A stretch of DNA of 64,000 nucleotides from Silurus meridionalis (taxonomy: Eukaryota > Chordata > Actinopteri > Siluriformes > Siluridae): assembly GCF_014805685.1 (NCBI RefSeq), contig NC_060909.1, positions 3,367,792 through 3,431,791 on the forward strand. Direction: 5' to 3'. The notes under the pieces are model-generated. The model saw only the letters and a program-made list of their open reading frames with translations. It was not told the origin of the DNA and did not search any database. The position numbers were made by a program, and so were the translations under genes. Shown piece after piece: positions 57,153 to 64,000 of this stretch. Position 1 is the stretch's first letter. Each line of letters starts with the position of its first letter.

Positions 57153-59202
57153 ATTATATCATCTGTGTAGCTACACAATGTAGCCTCCTGAGTAGTGTGG
57201 GCTGCACTGAGGCCAAATGTAATCTTTGTGTTACTAGACAGTTGTCTAGGGTTTCTTTGGTCCACATAAAATGATTAGCATGGATGCTCTTACCCTAAAA
57301 TCAAATTGTTTACCTCTGCACTATCTTTTACGCCAGCTTGTGGTCAGATGGCCAACATAAAATCCCACAGGCCTGAGAATTCGACTTGTTAAAAGTTCAT
57401 CTGAGGTTAACCACAAACTCGTTTTGTCAACCTCGGTTAACTACGAGGCTCTCCGGCATGCCACGAAATGGAACATGACAGCTTTCAGTCTGACTTGCAA
57501 TGTGAACAGTGACTGCTGATGACGCGCCACTTGTCCTTTTAATGAAAGTCAGTGCCTATAAACGGTACGTTTCTTACTTGTTCAAACACACACACACACA
57601 CTGTGATCCACACACTCCCCATAAACACATGCACTATTCATATCCATATTCACATCCATGTGTTTGAACTAATTGATCATTTTTCGAAAGCCATGCCTGG
57701 GGTCTGATGGGAAATGAACGGTCCGTAATCTGATTAAGGGTAATTGCCTTTGATAGGGTGCAGTTGCAATACCTAGGAACAACCAGATGTGACTGATTTG
57801 AATTTAATTGATGTAAAAGTGGATGCAATTTCACGCAGCCCCCGAAGCCGTGCTCAGTTCCCCGCTTTGTTCCGACTGGCACGCTCGTGCACATGTGTTT
57901 TATGAGCAATAACATTTTTTCCTCCTATGAATCGCTGCCTTGTAGAGTGAACATCTATTACCCCAGAAAGCCCAAGATGGTGCACGGCAATTTGTGAGCT
58001 TCCGTCAGAAAACGAGTGCGTCGTATTAGGCTGGAAAAATCGGCACGACCAAACCTGTTCGAAACACGGAAAACGATTTCATGCCGTCTTTATCTTGTCT
58101 GATCATTTTTGTCGATAAAACTGCGGATCTGTAGATTGTGTCAGGCTCTTATTGTCTACTCCAAGGTCCCTGCAGGACTGTGAATCCCCCTCACTGCCTC
58201 TCAAACCACCGATGATCTTCCGTGAAGGTCTGCTGAATCAGCGAAACAAGCGATTTGCTCCCAATTACTGGCTTTCACCCGTTTCTGCTGATGCCCTTCT
58301 TTATGCTAACAAAAGGTGAGCTTTCAAATAGAAAGCACACCTCGAAGTTTTGACCCACTTACCTTTCTATTCCATTTTTAACCGCCCTTCTATTGGCTTC
58401 ATTATATGGTTAATGGCTCATTAACTCCTGGAGGACCGTAGGCCGACCGGGGATGTAGATGCAGTTGATTGGCTGAAGGCTGTAATTGTGTGACTGGACT
58501 CCCTGGGCTCTTTTTCCCCAGCTGCTCTCACTAGACTCAGTAGGAGGTAAAGCTACACCTGCCATCGAAAGAGATGTTGCTTATTTCATTCATTATTGTA
58601 TGCTGTTCTATGATTACGCAAGGGAGCTCTAATCTGCACCACTGGGATGCTAGTGGAGACCATGTTTGTATAGATGCAGGGCCCTGGAATAATTTAGGGT
58701 CATACTCTTGAGAAATCAGAGTTCCTAATAGGGGGTTCTTTGGATTGTTCAGGTTTATGGCTTGTGATTTATTTTTTCATAGGGAAATATTCAAAGTGAC
58801 AAACCAAAGATTCCTGTACAGTAATAATTTTGCTTTTTTTTTTTTTGACTGTTTGCTTGACATATATTTTGTGCTGATAGGCAAATGTCTAAAATTGAAC
58901 AGATGTGTGGATATTTGTATATTTAAAAATCAGGAGACCGTAGACTTATCAGCACTACGATTCGGAGAGTTACCACCTGTAATAAATCCTTAACCTCAAA
59001 GAAAATATGCATATGTTACTGTTATTGTGTTACTGCGTATCAACTATATATGGTTAAAATGACAATATAGGCACCAGAGTGTAGTAACATTTTCAAATAA
59101 AATGCACAAATGCTTGATTGCAATAATTATGCTAGATTACAAATGGTGGACCAGGTCCCACAAGCCACTGCACCTCAATGTACCATGTCACGTTTTTGTT
59201 TC
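57153..59202. other. 2-kb repeat-poor intron block
   Basis: Only a short (CA)n at 57586-57601. 57660-58550 is even in composition and matches no repeat in the window; CAATTACTGGCTTTCACCCG is an example. No reading frame resembling the next BRSK2 exon was found. Confidence 0.4.
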
Positions 59203-59273
59203 TGCACCTGATTCATGCGATGGATATGCGAAGAAAGAATTTCACTGTGCTGTCATTTATATGTGGCAAAGTC

Positions 59274-59278
<5 letters not shown>
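59203..59278 (+). repeat. SINE-1 3' end fragment
   Basis: ATGCGAAGAAAGAATTTCAC TGTGCTGTCA with TATATGTGGCAAAGTC is the tail of the SINE-1 family (compare GTACTGTGCTGCAATGGACA TGTGACAAG at 63708). Confidence 0.65.

Positions 59279-59305
<27 letters not shown>
59279..59305. repeat. (TA)n microsatellite
   Basis: About 13 TA units following the SINE tail. Confidence 0.95.
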
Positions 59306-60398
59306 GTTTGTTTTTTATTCAATTGTTGTTCTTGTCTTTTTCATAGTTTTTGCCATCTCCCTTGTTTCACAGTCTGGTTATAGTTTTCGTTACTTTGCAT
59401 CCGCGCTCTACTTTTGCTCCATTACATGGCGGCTAGTGGTCACTAATTGGCCACATGAGCTCTGTCTAGCTTCTAGCCAGTGGTTAAATTTGCCAGATTG
59501 CAAGAATATATCCACCCAGAGATTAGAATCTGCAAAGTTGTTCACTATTTTCGAAGTGAAATAAAAAGACGAGGGTGTTTGTCAACCTTTACTACAAGTG
59601 TGAAGTATGATTCTGTGAAAGAGAAATAAACATTACAAAATGTAAAAACGTTCCCAGACATGAATTTTGCCAGCACATTGCTTTTTGCTTGAAGCTGGAA
59701 AGTGGTGATGATTTTTCTTTATTAGTTGTAAAACTGATACAACTGCGAATTCTGCCAAAACCTGCAAGGACTCGAAAAACCATCAAGATTTAAGGATTCT
59801 AATGTAGAATGCTGTTTTCATGCAGGTCATTTGTTCTAAAAATGACCACGGATGTTTTGGTGTTTTCGGACTTTAATGTAAATAAGATGTCGTCAATGGC
59901 GAGAGAACCTGTTACATGAATAATGCAAGCTCTTAGAAACTACTACGTTCCTCTGCATGTACAATCCAACATTGAATTCTCTTTATATGCATATGCTCCT
60001 GGCATAGGTCTTTTTTTTACAGTCTCCTGGCACAGAGCAGAACAACCTGTGGACATCTTTTAATGGGATTTCTTACTTCAGTGTAATCTTGTATCAGTTC
60101 TATTGTTCATGAAGTGGGAGGTGGATACTGGAAAAGCACACATTTCCTTTTCTTGCAAAAATAAACAAATAAATACCCAGCAATGACTGTATTAGCATGG
60201 AGGCAGGCATTCAGCACGAGGTCACCTGTCTTTGTTTTTCGCTTATCCTTTTATTCCGCTCTGCCTCAAGCAGAACCCCCCATTGGGTGCCATTTGCATA
60301 GTATGGGATCTTTGTGCTATAGTGTATGTGTGTTGTTATGTGGGGGTTGGGAAGTACAACTGGCTATGCTTTTGTCTGTGTTTCAATATTCTCTGCAA

Positions 60399-60404
<6 letters not shown>
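59306..60404. other. intron sequence without assignable repeats
   Basis: No exon or repeat family recognised. Confidence 0.4.
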
Positions 60405-60447
<43 letters not shown>

Positions 60448-60478
60448 GTGTGTGTAGGTGTGTGTGTGTGTGTGTGTG
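60405..60478. repeat. (GT)n microsatellite, interrupted
   Basis: About 35 GT units with two AG interruptions. Confidence 0.97.
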
Positions 60479-61249
60479 AATGTGTTCACAGATGCATGTC
60501 TGCACTGAGGCGGGGGTGATGTTGAGTGTCAGGTAGTCACGTACGCAGATCAGTAGTTTGGCATTTGGGAACAGGGCCTTCCCAGCGAGCGGTGCTGCCC
60601 TGCTTGGCCCCTCCTGAGCTAATGAAGTCATCTCTGGCATTTTCATGCATGTAGCGGGGAAAAAAAAAAAAAAAAAAAAGAACAAAAAGAGGGGGAAAAA
60701 AAACCCACACTGACTCTCTGTAAAGTTACTCTAATGAGGGTTATGTCAGAATTCAACCTGAGCCCATTTTCCCTCGCAGTGGAGAGCTGATTTCGAAGGG
60801 CAAATTGTGCATAAAAAAAGGCGCCTTGAACAGTAATCGAATACAGTCAAAACCGTGTGTGTAAAATAGCTCCGGGAAACAATGTCACAGTAAATTCTAT
60901 TATAATTCATACATAATCAAACACATGCTTATTACTGCTGCTCCTTTACAAGTGGTTTTGTCATTGTTGATCTATAGTACACACTGAAACGTTCCTCCAG
61001 GACCAAGTGCTACAACACAATATTAAAAAGGAACACAATATAACACAAAAAAACTAAAACAAACAGACAGGACAATATGTAAAGTGCATATGTGCCAATG
61101 TGTACAACCGACTTTTAGCCCAACACAATAAAAGTGACTATGCAGCATCATTCAATACACAGAGCTAAATGTAAGATACATTGTACATATTATAATCAAC
61201 CAAGTACATGGTGCTGATTCAACAGCAGTTTGTGCTGAATTTGTATGTC
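60479..61249. other. intron sequence; homopurine patch
   Basis: 60659-60703 is almost only A and G, including an A run of about 19. 60720-60860 is repeat-poor. No exon found. Confidence 0.4.
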
Positions 61250-61630
61250 TGACTGTGAGGACCAACAGTCTAAAGATCCATGAAGTTATTGAGCAACTTA
61301 AGAACTTTAAGGATAGATTTAAACTGTAATTAATAACAGTCTACTACAACACCTCAACAATGATGGAACTGTACTAAATGGACGTTAAGTGCCATCCAGG
61401 TGAGGTTCCCTTTTGAATCTGGTTTTGCTCAAGGTTTCTGCCTTCTCAGGAAGTTTTTCCTTGCCATTCTCACTACTGGCTCGCACATTAGGGATAAACG
61501 TACAATTATGAGGAATAACATTACAGGCACTAAACTTCTACATTCTTTTATACAACTTTAAGTGCTTTATCTCTGTAAAACTGCTTTGAGACAATGACGA
61601 TTGTCAAAATAAATACAAATTAATTGGATT
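61250..61630 (+). repeat. retroelement 3'-tail repeat (family T)
   Basis: CCATCCAGGTGAGGTTCCCT, TTTGAATCTGGTTTTGCTCA, AGGTTTCTGCCTTCTCAGGA, AGTTTTTCCTTGCCATTCTC and CTGTAAAACTGCTTTGAGAC AATG are the family order; it ends in AAATAAATACAAATTAATTG. Confidence 0.7.
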
Positions 61631-61700
61631 AATAGAATTTAAAAGAAACTTAAAGGGTAAAAATTGCAGAACACGGCGGTTTAGGAGAAATAACAATATA

Positions 61701-62444
61701 CAGTGCCTGTCAAAAGTTTGGAAACATCCAGTCTTCTTTTGTTTCTATGCAACGAACTCAGTAAAAAGGAATTGGACATGAAATTGGAATGAGTGGAAGA
61801 AAGTTCTGTGGAGTCCAAATGAGACATTTCTGGCTCTAAGAGAAAAACCTCTGTAAGACTAAGAACAGGAGAGATGATGTGATCCGACTGCCTCACCCCC
61901 ATAGTCAAACATGGAGGTGGAGCTTAATGGTATGGAGTTGTTTTAGAGCGGGAAGGTTGGAGACTTATTCTGGGTGTAAGAAATACTGAACCCACATGGC
62001 TGCCGTGCCATACTTACGCCATGCAATTCAATCTGGACTGCAGCTCATTGGAACAAACTTCACCAGACAACAAGACGATGAGCTGAAGCATACAGTACGT
62101 CTAAGCTCTGTAAGCAGTATTTATAAAGCAAATAATTATACAAATAATTATAAAGCAGCTGAAGCCTTATCTATTAGTGAATGGCCTGCCCAGTCACCAC
62201 ATCTAAATCCTATTGAACTGCTGGGATGAACTGGATTGTAAAGAAATCAGCTAAACATTTGAAGAAACAAAGCTGTGTGTAAAGCTCTTATTCATGCAAA
62301 GGGAGGATTTTTTTAATTGAAAAAAGTGGAACATCTGGAAATTTAGCTGGACAATCTAGTTTATTGAGTTGAAACAAAAAAAATGCATGTGTCTCTCAAA
62401 AACCATAAAAGACCAGATGCTTTCAGAATTTTGGACAGGCACTT
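61701..62444 (+). mobile_element. Tc1-B element, most complete copy
   Basis: Left end CAGTGCCTGTCAAAAGTTTG after TA (61699-61700); right end AGAATTTTGGACAGGCACT is its inverted partner. The transposase is broken: TGGAAGAAAGTTCTGTGGAG (WKKVLW), then a frame from 61996 reads MAAVPYLRHAIQSGLQLIGT, QDDELKHTVRL and PAQSPHLNPIELLG before a stop. The N-terminal DNA-binding part is deleted and the aspartates are lost. Confidence 0.87.
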
Positions 62445-63591
62445 TGATAGCAGGATAAATGAGAATTTTTACAATATAATTTCACAGTAATAAAGTGGAA
62501 ATGCAGTAAAAATGCATTAAAACCAAGAAATAGAATATGGGTGCGTACATATAAATCGAAATCATTTCTAGTGATCACATCTATTTTGCTAATGATGTCA
62601 AGGCAGATCTCACGTGCACGTGTTTGTCCATGTGACTTTCCCTCGTGTTAATGGTGCAGCTTTGAAACATTTGAGTTTATGCAGAATCTCGGCTGCTGCT
62701 CGTCATTCAGGCGATAATGAATCAGCATCGTTTGCTTCCTGAGCTTGGGGAGGCGGAGCGCAGGAGATACTTCAGCAGTGTTTAGTGTTGGTCATGAGCT
62801 AGGACCCGAGGGCTGATTGCAAAAAAAGATGATTGAGAGAAAGCATGCGAAAGAGAGAGCAGTCTATGCAGTAGTCAGCAGGTGGTGCAAGATGCAGCTG
62901 GGTCCTCGGGGAGTTTGCGTGCATTTCTGAAAACGAGCTGTGCGCCTCCTGGGAGATGCGAGAAGGGAGGAGGAGAAGAATTGTACATGCTGGACCCCTG
63001 CAGCGAGCAGATAACTAAAGCTTTGAATGGGTGCCATGCACAGCACTTTAAAGAGAGAGAGAGAAAAGGTTGCACATGAGCGAAAGCTTGCTCTCTGCAA
63101 GTTTTGCTGGATGGATGATGGATGATGCCACCCGGTGTGAGTGCACTCGCACGATAACCCACTAGCACAGAATTAGCATTAAGAGTAAGTCAGGGAAGCT
63201 TAACCCTTTTACAGTGTAGCATGATGTGTCTACTCCTACTTGCTGCTCTGTCTTCATTTGTCCTGCTCTGGACACTGTGGTGAAATGTGTCTACGGGAAA
63301 AAAAAATCATAATTTTTGCATTCAAATGCTGTTCAATCTGATGTGTTTGGAAACGTCTGTTTTGTGCAAGATTTGTTCTCAGAGACACTGTTGTGGGTCA
63401 TCAGAACGCAGATACTTTCATGTTTCCTGGTTGTTTTACAGTCTTTGTAAATATACCTTGTTGTTATGACTGGTTCTCATCTTCACATGAAAGTAAAAGG
63501 TTCTTCTCAGCGTTATAACAGCCACGGTACAGAGGAGATCGGAAACTCGAGCTTAGTGTGTAGAAGTTGAATAATATACATAATAGTTCAT
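62445..63591. other. repeat-poor intron
   Basis: 62620-63160 is GC-richer, with a short AG run at 63051-63063, and matches no repeat here. Overlapping frames of 65-97 codons on both strands near 62864-63168 show no domain. Possible conserved non-coding DNA. Confidence 0.4.
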
Positions 63592-63760
63592 TGGTAAAGG
63601 CTCTGGGTTACTAATCAGAAGGTCACAGGGTTCAAGCCCTGGCATCGCCAAGCTGCCACTTTTGGGCCCTTGAGCAAGGTCCTAAGAATTATGCAATGAA
63701 AATTGTACTGTGCTGCAATGGACATGTGACAAGTATAAAGCACCTATTTATTTTTATTTT
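63592..63760 (+). repeat. tRNA-derived SINE (SINE-1), internally deleted
   Basis: GGTAAAGGCTCTGGGTTACT, a B box GGTTCAAGCC at 63629-63638, GGCATCGCCAAGCTGCCACT, TGGGCCCTTGAGCAAGGTCC, then a jump to the tail TGTACTGTGCTGCAATGGAC ATGTGACAAG. The middle part seen at 55440-55490 is missing. Confidence 0.78.
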
Positions 63761-64000
63761 CCTGCAATACAAAGGTGAAGGTTTATGAACCCTGCTTAAG
63801 AATTTGTGACTGAATAGATTGGATTATGATTATTAAAATGTAACTGAATGATTAGAATAATCCTTTTCTGTTATTATACGAAGTACAGGCCCAAAAATTG
63901 CAATGTATATAAATAAATGCATCTAATTCTCATCTATAGGATTAGATAAGACTCTACAACAGGTTCTACATAGATCTTCTAATAATTAAAGGGTTCTGTG
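63761..64000. other. intron sequence to the window end
   Basis: AT-rich; nothing recognised. Confidence 0.4.

Overview
The window is nuclear DNA of a bony fish. The evidence is the very high density of Tc1/mariner, hAT, Harbinger and L2-type relics of teleost type, the tRNA-derived SINEs, the many long CA/GA/TA microsatellites and the vertebrate splice signals. The particular SINE and Tc1 families resemble those I know from ostariophysan fish such as catfishes and characins, but that is recollection and the species cannot be fixed from sequence alone. Nothing here is prokaryotic: there are no operons, CRISPR arrays or phage genes.

Only one piece of a cellular protein gene is supported: a 95-bp exon at 54378-54472 on the plus strand. 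It encodes the glycine-loop end, the VAIK lysine strand and the following helix of a BR serine/threonine kinase (BRSK/SAD family), best matching BRSK2. It has a strong polypyrimidine tract plus AG before it and a GTAAGT donor after it. I found neither the preceding exon (ending in the KGQT part of the glycine loop) nor the next exon (beginning VEREIAIL). The window is therefore best read as more than 54 kb of one brsk2 intron, the exon, and more than 9.5 kb of the next intron.

Layout: 0-5.4 kb holds a CA array, a non-LTR retrotransposon tail, a 36-bp minisatellite and a 1.2-kb pyrimidine tract. 5.4-13.4 kb is microsatellite-rich, with a tRNA-Glu-like sequence and the first copies of several DNA-transposon families. 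13.7-18.6 kb is a cluster of rearranged Tc1 fragments. 19-29 kb carries mariner, hAT, L2 and nested Tc1 copies. 29.6-31.5 kb is comparatively free of repeats and holds a near-consensus REST/NRSF site (30879-30899). 33-41.5 kb has a Bkm-type GATA/GACA array and nested hAT and Tc1 elements. 41.5-44.3 kb is again repeat-poor. 44.9-53.2 kb has an integrase-core relic, an inverted pair of Tc1 elements and a Tigger-like relic. After the exon come a Tc1 element 168 bp from the donor, a Harbinger relic nested in a Tc1 relic, SINE copies and more repeat-poor intron.

All transposase reading frames are broken or internally deleted, so nothing here looks able to move by itself. I found no new multigene system. 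The most useful leads are the candidate neuronal-silencer sites inside an intron of a brain kinase gene, the dated nestings of transposons, and an integrase-domain relic of unusual type. Family labels such as Tc1-A or hAT-B are my own and only link copies within this window; element borders are approximate unless a target-site duplication is given.
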